From JAYWAM01 sp043782425 (GTDB taxonomy: Bacteria; Pseudomonadota; Gammaproteobacteria; Burkholderiales; Usitatibacteraceae): a stretch of DNA of 16,724 nucleotides. The translations under genes and the position numbers were made by a program. The stretch covers positions 1-16,724 of the forward strand of contig JAYWAM010000114.1 in NCBI GenBank assembly GCA_043782425.1. Direction: 5' to 3'. Shown here in pieces: positions 6,555-14,931 of this stretch. A model generated the notes under the pieces. That model was not told where the DNA came from, ran no database searches, and saw only the letters and a program-made list of their open reading frames with translations. Each line of letters begins with the position of its first letter. Within the stretch, counting starts at the first letter, position 1.

Positions 6555-7748
6555 ATGAAAATCCTCCAACCGCTTTCCGATCTGCGCGTCATCGAACTGG
6601 GCACACTTATCGCCGGGCCGTACTGCGCGCGCCTTATGGCTGAGTTCGGCGCCGAAGTCATCAAGATAGAAACCCCCGGAGAGGGGGACCCGCTACGCAA
6701 GTGGCGCAAGTTGCATGACGGCACTTCGCTGTGGTGGTATGTCCAGGCGCGCAACAAAAAATCGGTGACGCTGAATTTGAAGGATGCTGAAGCGCAGGAA
6801 ATCGTGCGCAAGTTAATCCAGGACGCCGATATTGTGGTGGAAAATTTCCGTCCCGGAACCATGGAAAAATGGGGCCTGGGCTACGAAGCGCTTTGCGCCA
6901 TCAACCCTAAGCTCATCATGGTGCGCCTGTCGGGTTTTGGTCAGACCGGGCCCTACAAGGATCGCACCGGCTTTGGCGCCGTAGGTGAATCCATGGGAGG
7001 CATGCGCTATCTCACCGGTTATCCTAATCGCGCGCCGGTGCGCGTGGGCATCAGCATCGGCGATTCGCTCGCCGCCATGTTCGGCGTCATAGGCGCGCTC
7101 ACCGCATTGCATCAGCGCGAAAAATCCGGCAAGGGGCAGATGGTCGATGTCGCGCTTTACGAGGCGGTGTTCAGCATGATGGAATCCATGCTGCCGGAGT
7201 TTGGCATGAGCGGATTCGTGCGCGAGCGTAGCGGCGCGAGCCTGCCCGGCATCGTGCCGTCGAACACCTATGCGTGCGGCGACGGCAAGTATGTCGTCAT
7301 CGGCGCCAACGGTGACAGCATTTTCAAGCGCATGATGCACGCCATCGGGCGCGCTGATCTGGCGCAGGACGCGACACTCGCCGACAACGCCGGGCGCGTC
7401 AAGCGCACCGAGGAACTCGATCAAGTGATCGGCGCCTGGACAGCACAACATACTCTTGACCAGGTGCTTGCAGTGCTGGAGCAGGCACAGGTGCCGAGCG
7501 CTAAAATCTATTCCATCGCCGATATCGTCGCCGACCTGCAATACCAGGCGCGCGGCATGATAGAGCGCCATCAGTTGAATAATGGCGAAGAGCTACTGCT
7601 TCCCGGTATCGTCCCCAAGCTGTCGGCCACACCGGGCGCAACCAATTGGATAGGACCGGAACTGGGCGAGCATACCGACGCAGTGCTGGAGCAACTCGGT
7701 TATTCTGCAACAGAGCGCGCCCGCTTACGCGCCAACGGAAGCATATGA
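6555..7748 (+). CDS. CaiB/BaiF class III CoA-transferase
   Basis: A 397-residue family III CoA-transferase, normal length, moving CoA between organic acids in the cytoplasm. The N-terminal nucleotide-fold motif GTLIAGPYCARLMAEFGAEV begins at residue 16 and is followed by VENFRPGTMEKWGLGY and LSGFGQTGPYKDR. The acidic residue that forms the acyl-anhydride should lie in or beside VDVALYEAVF (Asp198, Glu203); I cannot fix which without alignment. The C-terminal small domain with VPSAKIYSIADI is present. Its stop overlaps the next ATG as ATGA, so it is coupled to an HMG-CoA-lyase-type enzyme. This suggests activation of a hydroxy-dicarboxylate such as 3-hydroxy-3-methylglutarate, with succinyl-CoA as a likely donor; that is inference. 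No good ribosome site is seen. Confidence 0.9.
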   Translation: MKILQPLSDLRVIELGTLIAGPYCARLMAEFGAEVIKIETPGEGDPLRKWRKLHDGTSLWWYVQARNKKSVTLNLKDAEAQEIVRKLIQDADIVVENFRPGTMEKWGLGYEALCAINPKLIMVRLSGFGQTGPYKDRTGFGAVGESMGGMRYLTGYPNRAPVRVGISIGDSLAAMFGVIGALTALHQREKSGKGQMVDVALYEAVFSMMESMLPEFGMSGFVRERSGASLPGIVPSNTYACGDGKYVVIGANGDSIFKRMMHAIGRADLAQDATLADNAGRVKRTEELDQVIGAWTAQHTLDQVLAVLEQAQVPSAKIYSIADIVADLQYQARGMIERHQLNNGEELLLPGIVPKLSATPGATNWIGPELGEHTDAVLEQLGYSATERARLRANGSI

Positions 7749-8683
7749 AAAGCAGAATCTACGTTAACGACGTTGCCGTGCGCGACGGCTTTCAGATCGA
7801 AAAGGATTTCGTGCCTACCGAAACAAAGGTAGACCTGATTAACGCGCTGTCTGAAACCGGGCTGGCAAAAATCGAAGTGGCCTCGTTGGTCAATCCCAAA
7901 CTGGTGCCGAATATGCGCGATGGCGAGGACGTGCTGGCGCAGATCAAGCGCAAGCCGGGCGTGAAATATAGCGCCATCGCCCTCAACCTCAAGGGCGTGG
8001 AGCGCGCCGCTGCGTTGGCCGCGCGGCCCGATGAAATCAATGTGGTGATGTCGGTATCGGAGACACACAACCGCGCCAACGCCAATCGCAGCCACGCACA
8101 ATCACTGGCCGAGTTTGCCGAGGTGGCGCACATCGCCAAAGCGGTGGGAATGCGTGTGAACGGCACGCTGTCGACGTCCTTCGGCTGCCCCTTCGAGGGG
8201 CGCGTGGCGGAAGCGCGTGTGCTCGAATTTGCGGAAAAATTCCTCGCCCTGGCGTTCGATGGCATCACGCTGGCCGACACCACCGGCATGGCCAATCCGC
8301 AACAAGTCGAATCATTGGCCGGAAAAGTGGTACAGCGCTTTCCCCAGGCTGAAATTACCTTGCACTTCCACAATACGCGCGGCATGGGGCTTGCCAATGT
8401 GCTGGCCGGGTTGAATGCGGGCGTGCGGCATTACGATGGCTCCCTGGCCGGCCTGGGAGGTTGTCCCTTTGCGCCGGGCGCCACAGGAAATATTTGCACC
8501 GAAGACCTGGTCAACATGCTGCAAGATATGGGCTATGACACCGGAGTCGATCTCGATAAACTGCTGCTTTGTGCACGGCGCATTCCGGCTATTGTGCATC
8601 ACGATGTACCAGGGCAAGTCATTAAGTCGGGTAAAACGCTTGAGCTTCGCCCGCTACCGGCGCGCCTGCAAACTAAGCAGTAA
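7745..8683 (+). CDS. hydroxymethylglutaryl-CoA lyase family enzyme
   Basis: A 312-residue DRE-TIM-type metalloenzyme, the length of bacterial HMG-CoA lyases, which split HMG-CoA into acetyl-CoA and acetoacetate. VRDGFQIE gives Arg13 and the metal ligand Asp14. HFHN supplies His207 and His209. The loop GLGGCPFAPGATGN holds the catalytic Cys240 and Asn249. The spacings His209-Cys240 (31) and Cys240-Asn249 (9) equal those of human HMGCL (235-266-275). Start ATG 7745 overlaps the CoA-transferase stop; a longer reading frame from 7646 is only overlap with that gene. A related substrate such as citramalyl-CoA cannot be excluded. Leucine-degradation partners are absent from the window. Confidence 0.88.
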   Translation: MKSRIYVNDVAVRDGFQIEKDFVPTETKVDLINALSETGLAKIEVASLVNPKLVPNMRDGEDVLAQIKRKPGVKYSAIALNLKGVERAAALAARPDEINVVMSVSETHNRANANRSHAQSLAEFAEVAHIAKAVGMRVNGTLSTSFGCPFEGRVAEARVLEFAEKFLALAFDGITLADTTGMANPQQVESLAGKVVQRFPQAEITLHFHNTRGMGLANVLAGLNAGVRHYDGSLAGLGGCPFAPGATGNICTEDLVNMLQDMGYDTGVDLDKLLLCARRIPAIVHHDVPGQVIKSGKTLELRPLPARLQTKQ

Positions 8684-8723
8684 ATACGCGAGAATACGAC
8701 CACGCCAACAACAAGGAGGAAGC

Positions 8724-9755
8724 ATGTTACGTAAAACTCTGCAACTCATAGTGACGCTGCTTGCTGTGTTCGCCCTTTCAAGCGGCGCATCGGCGCAGGC
8801 GCCGGAGAAAAAGAAAATTACCATCGCGGTCGGCGGCAAGAGCTTGTTCTATTACCTGCCGCTCACCATTACCGAACGCCTGGGTTATTTCAAGGACGAG
8901 GGACTGGAGGTCGAGATTCCCGACTTTGCCGGGGGCGCCAAGGCGCTACAGGCGCTGGTGGGCGGCAGTGCAGAAATGGTGTCGGGCGCCTATGAACACA
9001 CCATCAACATGCAGGCCAAGAACCAGCCTATCAAAGCCGTTGTGCTCCAGGCGAGCTACAACGGCATTGTATTGTTGATGTCCAAGGACAAGGCGGCAAA
9101 ATACCGATCGGGCAAAGATTTGAAGGGTATGAAAATCGGCGTTTCCGCACCCGGTTCATCGACTGCGATGTTTGTCATGAACCTGCTCGCCAAAGACGGC
9201 CTCAAGCCCAGCGATGTATCGTATGTCGGCGTGGGCACGGGAGCCGGCGCCGTGGCGGCCATGGAAAAAGGCGAGATTGATGCATTGTCCAATCTCGATC
9301 CTGTCATCAGCACGCTGGAGGCCACCGGCAAGTTCGTTGCCGTAGCAGACAGCCGCACGGAATCGGGCATGAAAAATATTTATGGCGGCGATTATCATGC
9401 GTCCACAATTTATGTCACCGAAGAATTTATCAAGAAGAATCCGCAAACCGTTCAGGCGGTGGTCAACGCCATGGTGCGCGGGCTGCGCTGGATCGCCAAG
9501 GCGACGCCGGAACAGCTCATGGCGGTGATCCCCAACGAATACAAAGGCAGCGACGTGTCGCACTACAAAGCAGCTTTGCTCAAGAACATGGTGGGCTATT
9601 CGCCCGATGGACAAATGTCGCTGAAAGCCGCACAGAACGTATACAAAGTCCTCAAGCAGTTTGAGCCCTCGGTCATCGCCGCTGGGGACAAAATCAATTT
9701 AAGCGCCACCTTCGATAACAGTTTTGCACAGAAGGCGGCAGCGAAATATCGCTAG
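8724..9755 (+). CDS. ABC transporter periplasmic binding protein, NitT/TauT (SsuA/NMT1) type
   Basis: A 343-residue exported solute-binding protein. The signal peptide has a basic start (MLRK), a hydrophobic core and cleavage near ASA-QA (after Ala24), with no lipobox. The mature part has the SsuA/NMT1 pattern: ITIAVGGKSLFYYLPLTI, ERLGYFKDEGLEVEI (the LGYF-EGL signature), then GAKALQALVGG and SGAYEH. The second lobe begins near KIGVSAPGSSTAMFV. An excellent ribosome site, AAGGAGGA (8713-8720), precedes ATG 8724, so this start is favoured over anything upstream. It should deliver the substrate to the permease and ATPase encoded downstream. Families of this kind bind sulfonates, nitrate, thiamine precursors or aromatic acids; the neighbouring CoA enzymes favour an organic acid here. 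Confidence 0.9.
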   Translation: MLRKTLQLIVTLLAVFALSSGASAQAPEKKKITIAVGGKSLFYYLPLTITERLGYFKDEGLEVEIPDFAGGAKALQALVGGSAEMVSGAYEHTINMQAKNQPIKAVVLQASYNGIVLLMSKDKAAKYRSGKDLKGMKIGVSAPGSSTAMFVMNLLAKDGLKPSDVSYVGVGTGAGAVAAMEKGEIDALSNLDPVISTLEATGKFVAVADSRTESGMKNIYGGDYHASTIYVTEEFIKKNPQTVQAVVNAMVRGLRWIAKATPEQLMAVIPNEYKGSDVSHYKAALLKNMVGYSPDGQMSLKAAQNVYKVLKQFEPSVIAAGDKINLSATFDNSFAQKAAAKYR

Positions 9756-9782
9756 CCCGCGACTTACCACGATGCCACAGCC

Positions 9783-10370
9783 ATGACTGATCCCCGTCCT
9801 GCCCCGCGTTCGGCATTCATCACCAGCCTCGCCTGGAGTTTTATTATCCTGGCGGCTTTTGGGGTTTTGATCGGGCTGTTGCAAAACATCATGTTCAACG
9901 TGATGCTCGGCACAATGGATATCGAGGTGGTCATCAAAGACGCCAGCGCTGCCGGTGTAATGCCCGAATTTATGGCAGTGATTTTTCGCCACATGCGCGC
10001 GTTGCTGGCGATAACGCTGGCGCTTTCGCTGCTGACCTTGTTCGCCGCTATCGCATTGCTTAAGCGCAGAAACTGGGCGCGCATCGTGTTCGTTGTCATG
10101 ATGTGGCTAAGCGCGGCGGGAAATTTGGGCGGACTATGGTTGCAATATCAGATTCTCAATAGCGCGTCTATGCAGGAAATGATGAAATCGATGAACGTGG
10201 TGAGCGGCGCTGCAACATCGATGGATGGTCTCATCCAGGGCGCGATGTGGTTTTCGGCGTTAATTGCGGTGGTTTTCGCTGCGCTGTTCGCCTGGGTTGC
10301 CATACGCCTCAGTTCGCGCGAGATCAAAAATGAATTCGGCCATGAGTCCAACAGCCAGCCCCGCCGCTAA
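9783..10370 (+). CDS. four-helix membrane protein of unknown function
   Basis: A 195-residue protein I do not recognise. Hydrophobic segments lie at about 14-37, 71-93, 99-121 and 152-174, with a Met-rich loop (about 126-148) between helices 3 and 4 and a polar, charged C-terminal tail. It sits between the binding protein and the ATPase of an ABC importer, and the ATPase start lies inside its 3' end. That placement suggests a link with transport, but ABC importers of this class need no such subunit. No enzyme motif is visible. ATG 9783 has no clear ribosome site. Confidence 0.75.
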   Translation: MTDPRPAPRSAFITSLAWSFIILAAFGVLIGLLQNIMFNVMLGTMDIEVVIKDASAAGVMPEFMAVIFRHMRALLAITLALSLLTLFAAIALLKRRNWARIVFVVMMWLSAAGNLGGLWLQYQILNSASMQEMMKSMNVVSGAATSMDGLIQGAMWFSALIAVVFAALFAWVAIRLSSREIKNEFGHESNSQPRR

Positions 10371-11196
10371 CGCGCTTACGCTGCATAACATCAGTATCAC
10401 GTTTTCCTCGCGCGCATCTGCCGCCAAACCCTACACCGCAGTAAAAGACAGCACGCTACAGGTTGCTGCGGGGGAATTCGTTTCCGTGGTGGGCCCCACA
10501 GGTTGCGGTAAATCCACGCTGCTTAATGTGGCCGCCGGGCTGCTGCAACCTTCCGCCGGTAGCGTCGCAGTGTTTGATGCGCCGCTAACAGGGATCAACC
10601 GCCAGGCAGGCTACATGTTTCAAAGCGAATCCCTAATGCCGTGGCGCAATACACTCGACAATGTTATTGCCGGTCTACAGTTTCGCGGCGTAGAAACAGG
10701 CGTTGCGAAACAGCAAGGCGAGCAGTGGCTGGCGCGCGTCGGGCTGGCAGGTTTTGCGGAGCGCTATCCCCACCAATTGTCAGGCGGTATGCGCAAGCGT
10801 TGCTCGCTGGCGCAAATGCTGATACTCGATCCAAAAATCCTGTTGATGGACGAGCCGTTCTCGGCACTCGATATTCAGACGCGCCAGTTGATGGAAAATG
10901 AGTTGCTCGAATTATGGTCGCTGGACCGCAAATCGGTCCTCTTCATCACCCATGATCTGGAGGAAGCGATAGCGCTTTCTGATCGCGTTGTAGTGTTTTC
11001 CGCCGGGCCGCAAAGCCATCCTATCGGCGAATTTGAAATTGACCTGCCGCGCCCGCGCGATGTCGCGGAAATACGCCATAGCCAGCGTTTTATCGCGCTG
11101 CACGATCAGATCTGGCACGCCATGAAAGATGAAGTCCTCAAGGGCTATCAACAAACGCGCAACAAACTGGCGGGAGATTCGCTCGGTGCAACATAA
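10330..11196 (+). CDS. ABC transporter ATP-binding protein, NitT/TauT (SsuB) type
   Basis: A 288-residue cytoplasmic ATPase that powers the importer. Walker A GPTGCGKST is at 55-63, the Q-loop Gln98 in YMFQSESLMPW, the signature LSGGM at 150-154, Walker B LLMDEP at 171-176 with catalytic Glu175, and the H-loop His208 in FITHD. MFQ...LMPW is typical of the SsuB/TauB/NrtD group. The open frame extends to 10264, but ATG 10330 (weak GAGAT upstream) or ATG 10342 gives a normal N-terminus; either overlaps the preceding gene by about 30-40 bases, so translation is probably coupled. Confidence 0.92.
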   Translation: MNSAMSPTASPAANALTLHNISITFSSRASAAKPYTAVKDSTLQVAAGEFVSVVGPTGCGKSTLLNVAAGLLQPSAGSVAVFDAPLTGINRQAGYMFQSESLMPWRNTLDNVIAGLQFRGVETGVAKQQGEQWLARVGLAGFAERYPHQLSGGMRKRCSLAQMLILDPKILLMDEPFSALDIQTRQLMENELLELWSLDRKSVLFITHDLEEAIALSDRVVVFSAGPQSHPIGEFEIDLPRPRDVAEIRHSQRFIALHDQIWHAMKDEVLKGYQQTRNKLAGDSLGAT

Positions 11197-11208
11197 CGCA
11201 AAGAACCC

Positions 11209-12024
11209 ATGAGAAAACCACCCGCGCATCTACTCTGGCTGTGGCAGACTTTGCTGTTCGTGGCAATTTTTGTGGTGTGGCACGTGCTTACCAAGCCCGG
11301 GCTTATTCCGCCCATTTTTTTTGATAACGAAAGCCGCGCCGCCTTCTTTTTCGGCGAGCCGCTGAAAATATTCTGGGCGGTGTGGCTGTGGTTTACTGAG
11401 GGTGCGATTTATCCGCACTTATGGGTGACGCTACAAGAGACCGCGCTGGCCTTTGCTATCGGCACGGCGTTGGGCCTGGCCGTGGGTCTGTGGCTGGGGC
11501 TGTCGCCCAGCGCATCGGCCATCCTTGATCCCTACATCAAAGCGATGAACGCCATGCCGCGCGTGGTGCTCGCCCCCATTTTCATGGTGTGGTTCGGGCT
11601 CGGCATCTGGTCCAAGGTGGCGCTGGGCGTGACACTGGTTTTTTTCATCGTGTTTTTCAATGTCTACCAAGGTGTGAAAGAGGTCAGCCCAGTGATACTC
11701 AACAATGTGCGCATGCTGGGCGCCACTCGGCGGCAGTTATTGCGCCATGTGTATTTGCCTTCAGCGACATCGTGGGTTTTTTCCAGCTTGCACACCTCCG
11801 TCGGCATGGCGTTTGTCGGCGCGGTGGTGGGCGAGTACCTGGGGTCGGCGAGCGGCGTCGGTTATCTTATACACATGGCCGAGGGTTCGTTCGACATCAA
11901 CACCGTGTTTGCCGGCATTCTGGTGCTGACGATTTTCGCGTTGCTGCTCGACTTCATGGTGAGTGTGGCCGAGAAACGTCTGCTGGTGTGGCGCCCAACG
12001 CAATCGGAAACCGAGCCGATGTAG
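11209..12024 (+). CDS. ABC transporter permease, NitT/TauT (SsuC) type
   Basis: A 271-residue inner-membrane permease with about six helices, starting 12 bases after the ATPase gene. The helix order and VTLQETALAFAIGTALGLAVG (residues 73-93) match SsuC/TauC. The EAA loop that contacts the ATPase is visible at about 165-186 (VRMLGATRRQLLRHVYLP). Between helices 1 and 2 there is a long periplasmic stretch (about 29-70) with an IYPHLWVTL motif usual in this family. It is the last gene of the operon. It meets a convergent minus-strand operon after only 21 bases (12025-12045), in which no terminator hairpin is visible. Confidence 0.92.
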   Translation: MRKPPAHLLWLWQTLLFVAIFVVWHVLTKPGLIPPIFFDNESRAAFFFGEPLKIFWAVWLWFTEGAIYPHLWVTLQETALAFAIGTALGLAVGLWLGLSPSASAILDPYIKAMNAMPRVVLAPIFMVWFGLGIWSKVALGVTLVFFIVFFNVYQGVKEVSPVILNNVRMLGATRRQLLRHVYLPSATSWVFSSLHTSVGMAFVGAVVGEYLGSASGVGYLIHMAEGSFDINTVFAGILVLTIFALLLDFMVSVAEKRLLVWRPTQSETEPM

Positions 12025-12045
12025 TGCGTAAAGTTTGGCGTGTGG

Positions 12046-12813
12046 TTATTGCATGTGTCCGTAGTACATGATGGTGTCGTACTCGAAAGTCACGCGGCCA
12101 TGCTGTGCGTGGGCGGCGAAAATTTCGTTCAGTCTTTTCACCATCGCCTTAAAGCGCGCGCTGCCGCGCTCAGGACAATATGACGATGACGCAACGCGCC
12201 CTACCAGGCCGTCAAGATCGAAGTGTTGAAGGTTGTCGAAATGCGCGCGCTGTATATCGCCGCCGAAAAAAGGTTGGATCAGTGCATCATCCTGAATGTT
12301 CTTGTGATTGACTTCCTTGTAGTCGGTGGCGAATTCCTGGAGCGTCGCCTCGTAAGCGGCGAGAAAGGGCGTGCGATCCACATGCCGGTCATTCCACAAC
12401 AGCACCGCCCAGCCCTCGGGCTTGATGGCGCGTAACCACTCGGCGCGCGTCTGGTCGCGATCAAACCAGTGGAACGCCTGCGCCGCCATCAGGAAATCTA
12501 CCGAATGCGTCGGCAAGCGTGTTGCTTCGGCGCTGCCGTCCAAGCTGCTGAAACGTGCGTACTCGATCAAAAAATTTTCAGCCGCCACACGCATTTCGCG
12601 GTTCGGCTCAACACCCACGACAGGGTTACCGTTGTCGAGAAATAGCTTGGCCAATATGCCGGTGCCGCAACCAATATCTGCAATCACCGATTCGGGTGTC
12701 AGCCCGCACTCGTCAGCCAGCAGATCGAGAATTTCGATGGGATAGCCCGGACGGTACTTGAGGTAGTCATCGACACGGGAAGAGAAGCGCGCTTTGGAAT
12801 CGGGTTTAGTCAT
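12046..12813 (-). CDS. class I SAM-dependent methyltransferase
   Basis: A 255-residue soluble methyltransferase. Motif I, VIADIGCGTGI (44-54), binds S-adenosylmethionine, and the acidic residue ending strand 2 is Glu69 in VVGVEPN. The N-terminal FSSRVDDYLKYRPGYP and the AAQAFHWFD segment are typical of the Trm9/UbiE-like methyltransferase_11 group found next to many housekeeping operons. The substrate cannot be told. ATG 12813 overlaps the upstream SDR stop by one base (TGATG); a GTG three bases earlier would add one residue. It is the last gene of the argS operon. Confidence 0.88.
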   Translation of the reverse strand: MTKPDSKARFSSRVDDYLKYRPGYPIEILDLLADECGLTPESVIADIGCGTGILAKLFLDNGNPVVGVEPNREMRVAAENFLIEYARFSSLDGSAEATRLPTHSVDFLMAAQAFHWFDRDQTRAEWLRAIKPEGWAVLLWNDRHVDRTPFLAAYEATLQEFATDYKEVNHKNIQDDALIQPFFGGDIQRAHFDNLQHFDLDGLVGRVASSSYCPERGSARFKAMVKRLNEIFAAHAQHGRVTFEYDTIMYYGHMQ

Positions 12814-13571
12814 CACTCAGCCTGCCTCGGTTTCCTCGGCATGCGCAGGCGATCATAGAGCCAGTTGGGCAGGATGCGAAACAGGCGCGCCGCGATGCCC
12901 ATAGTCCACGGAATCACGGTAAAGCTGGTCTTGGCGTCTATGGCGCGCGCGAAGCGCACCACAGCATCTTCAACGGGGATGATGAAAGGCATTTTGTAGC
13001 GGTTAACGTCGGTCATGGGCGTGCGGATGTAGCCGGGGCAAATGGTGACCACTGAAATGCCTGTGTCGCGCAATTCCACGCGCAAACTTTCGCAATACTT
13101 GATAGCTGCGGCCTTCGACGCCGAATAAGCGCCGCCGCCTGGGATGCCGCGAAAGCCTGCCACGCTTGCGATGCCGACCAGCGTGCCGCCAGCGTTGGCG
13201 CGCATCGGCGCAATGAAGGGGTGAAAGGTATGGACCATGCCCATTACATTGGTGTCGAAAATCTGCTGGAACACCGCCAGATCGCTTAGCTGCTCGGTAA
13301 GCGTGCCCTTGGAGACGCCGGCATTGGCGATCACGATGTCGGGCACGCCGTAGCGCGTTGTGAAATCGTTTGCCGCGTTGCGCAATGCCGATGCATCGCG
13401 CACATCAAGCGCGTAGAGGGCGGGCGCGGGCTTGAGAGATGAGGCGAGTTTTTCCAGCAAATCAGGGCGGCGCGCAACCAGCCCAAGCTGCGCGCCTTGG
13501 GCTGCATAGTGCCGCGCCAGCGCCGCGCCGATTCCGCTGCTGGCGCCGGTGATGAAAACCTTGCGCGCCAT
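12813..13571 (-). CDS. short-chain dehydrogenase/reductase (SDR)
   Basis: A 252-residue classical SDR, an NAD(P)-dependent oxidoreductase. The cofactor motif TGASSGIG is at 8-15; Arg34-Arg35 at the end of strand 2 favours NADP(H). NAG is at 83-85 and the catalytic set is Asn108, Ser136, Tyr149 and Lys153 (YSASK). PGYIRTPMT follows as usual. The C-terminal part (from about 215) is basic and hydrophobic and may touch the membrane. It starts seven bases after the dsbA stop and overlaps the methyltransferase start. The substrate is unknown. Confidence 0.92.
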   Translation of the reverse strand: MARKVFITGASSGIGAALARHYAAQGAQLGLVARRPDLLEKLASSLKPAPALYALDVRDASALRNAANDFTTRYGVPDIVIANAGVSKGTLTEQLSDLAVFQQIFDTNVMGMVHTFHPFIAPMRANAGGTLVGIASVAGFRGIPGGGAYSASKAAAIKYCESLRVELRDTGISVVTICPGYIRTPMTDVNRYKMPFIIPVEDAVVRFARAIDAKTSFTVIPWTMGIAARLFRILPNWLYDRLRMPRKPRQAE

Positions 13572-13578
13572 ACGCAGA

Positions 13579-14220
13579 TCAGCGTTTGGGTGCGCCGGAT
13601 TTGCTTAGGCGTGACGTAGCAATGAGTGAATCGGCAATCTGAAAGGTTCTGTCCGCCACGGGCTGACTGGCAACCAGATATTTGCCATTGATTGCTAGGG
13701 TCGGCGTGCTATCGATTTTGTAACCTTCGGTCAGCAGGCGCGCGCGGCTAACTTTGCTTTGCACAGAAAATGATTTTTCAATCTCCTGGTATTTCTTCGC
13801 ATCGACGCCTTGCTTGGTGAGCCACTGTGCAAGGACGCTAGGATTTGCCGCGATCAGATTTTCATTGTGGATAGCATCGAACAGTTTGGCGTGCAGCTTG
13901 CCGAGCAGATCCATGGCTTCGAGCGTATAAAAGATTGGTGCGCTATCAATACCATGAACCTTGAAGGGCGTCGGCACGCGCTGGAATTTGACATCCTTGG
14001 GAAGCTTTTTTGCCCAGGGCTCAAGCTTGGCTTCCAGTGTGTAGCAATGGATGCAGCCGTAGGCAAAAAACTCCATCACTTCAATGGCGTCGCTGTCAGT
14101 TGATTGCGGCGTAGCGAGGACTTTATAGTCGCTTCCCGCATTAATTGTGGTTTGCGCAACGGCGGCGCCGGACAGCAACAGCGTAAGGGCAAACAAAGGG
14201 GATAGAATACGCAGCAACAT
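13579..14220 (-). CDS. dsbA: thiol:disulfide interchange protein DsbA
   Basis: A 213-residue periplasmic oxidase that puts disulfide bonds into exported proteins and is reoxidised by DsbB. A signal peptide (cleavage near AVA-Q, after Ala22) leads into the thioredoxin fold with EFFAYGCIHC; the active site is Cys56-Ile-His-Cys59 instead of CPHC of E. coli, a change often seen in betaproteobacterial DsbA. The cis-proline loop is DSTPTLAINGKY. The helical insertion lies between them. GGAG sits eight bases before the ATG. The place behind argS and a SPOR gene is typical of this class. Confidence 0.95.
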   Translation of the reverse strand: MLLRILSPLFALTLLLSGAAVAQTTINAGSDYKVLATPQSTDSDAIEVMEFFAYGCIHCYTLEAKLEPWAKKLPKDVKFQRVPTPFKVHGIDSAPIFYTLEAMDLLGKLHAKLFDAIHNENLIAANPSVLAQWLTKQGVDAKKYQEIEKSFSVQSKVSRARLLTEGYKIDSTPTLAINGKYLVASQPVADRTFQIADSLIATSRLSKSGAPKR

Positions 14221-14233
14221 AGTAATCTCCAGG

Positions 14234-14908
14234 TTAGTTTATGGTATCCGAGGTTTTCACGACGACGGCGCCGACTCCGCTTTCAGACAGCGCCGACTTG
14301 ATTCTGTTCACTTCTTCCAGGCTTTGGTAAGGACCCAATCGCACGCGGTAAAGGGCGCCCTTGTCGGGCAACGTAACCGCCTTGACAGTGGCCGTCAGCC
14401 CTATAAACGCGATTTTGGCTTTTAGGTTGTCAGCATCGGATTCATTCTGAAACGCACCAGCCTGAAGGAAATAGCTTTCGCGCACAGCCGCAGCCGGTTT
14501 GTCGGTTATTTTAGCTGTAGGCGCTGGCGTATCCGCAGGTTTTTCCGCAGGCTTACGCACCGCATTCTTGCCATCCTTTGCAGCCGCATCCTTTTCTCCG
14601 GGGAGTATCTGATAAAACTCGAAGCGTGATTTCTCCGGCGTGGATTTGGCTGGTGTGCTTTCACTCGTTTTTGGTGTATCGGTCTTTGGCGGCTCGGCTT
14701 TCGGCTGTATTTTACTTTCAAGCTTGGGCGGCGGCTCAAGCGGCTTGGAACGCTCCATAAACGGAATGGCGGTTTTATTGAGCCACAAGGCCACCGCCAG
14801 AGCGATGACTATGCCCAGTAGCAGCCCGATGATAATGCCGAGAAACATCGGGTTCATGCCATTGTTGCGCCCGCCGTTGCGGGTGGAGGTTGCGGGTTTG
14901 TAATCCAT
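14234..14908 (-). CDS. SPOR-domain cell-division-type protein (FtsN-like)
   Basis: A 224-residue bitopic membrane protein. A short cytoplasmic head is followed by one helix (about 21-43), a low-complexity periplasmic linker rich in Pro, Lys, Ala, Thr and Glu (about 50-140), and a C-terminal SPOR domain (about 143-219: SYFLQAGAFQNESDADNLKA, YRVRLGPYQSLEEV). SPOR domains bind denuded septal peptidoglycan. The layout equals that of FtsN, but sequence outside the SPOR domain is too variable to claim ftsN. It begins 23 bases after argS and ends 13 bases before dsbA. Confidence 0.9.
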   Translation of the reverse strand: MDYKPATSTRNGGRNNGMNPMFLGIIIGLLLGIVIALAVALWLNKTAIPFMERSKPLEPPPKLESKIQPKAEPPKTDTPKTSESTPAKSTPEKSRFEFYQILPGEKDAAAKDGKNAVRKPAEKPADTPAPTAKITDKPAAAVRESYFLQAGAFQNESDADNLKAKIAFIGLTATVKAVTLPDKGALYRVRLGPYQSLEEVNRIKSALSESGVGAVVVKTSDTIN

Positions 14909-14931
14909 AGTGGCTTTCTGAAACTAATTGG

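Noticed and set aside
6813..7571. 252-codon open frame on the minus strand within the CoA-transferase gene
   Set aside because: His- and Ala-rich antisense shadow with no recognisable motif or ribosome site; the sense gene is complete.
12025..12045. Bidirectional terminator between the two convergent operons
   Set aside because: The 21 bases show no inverted repeat.
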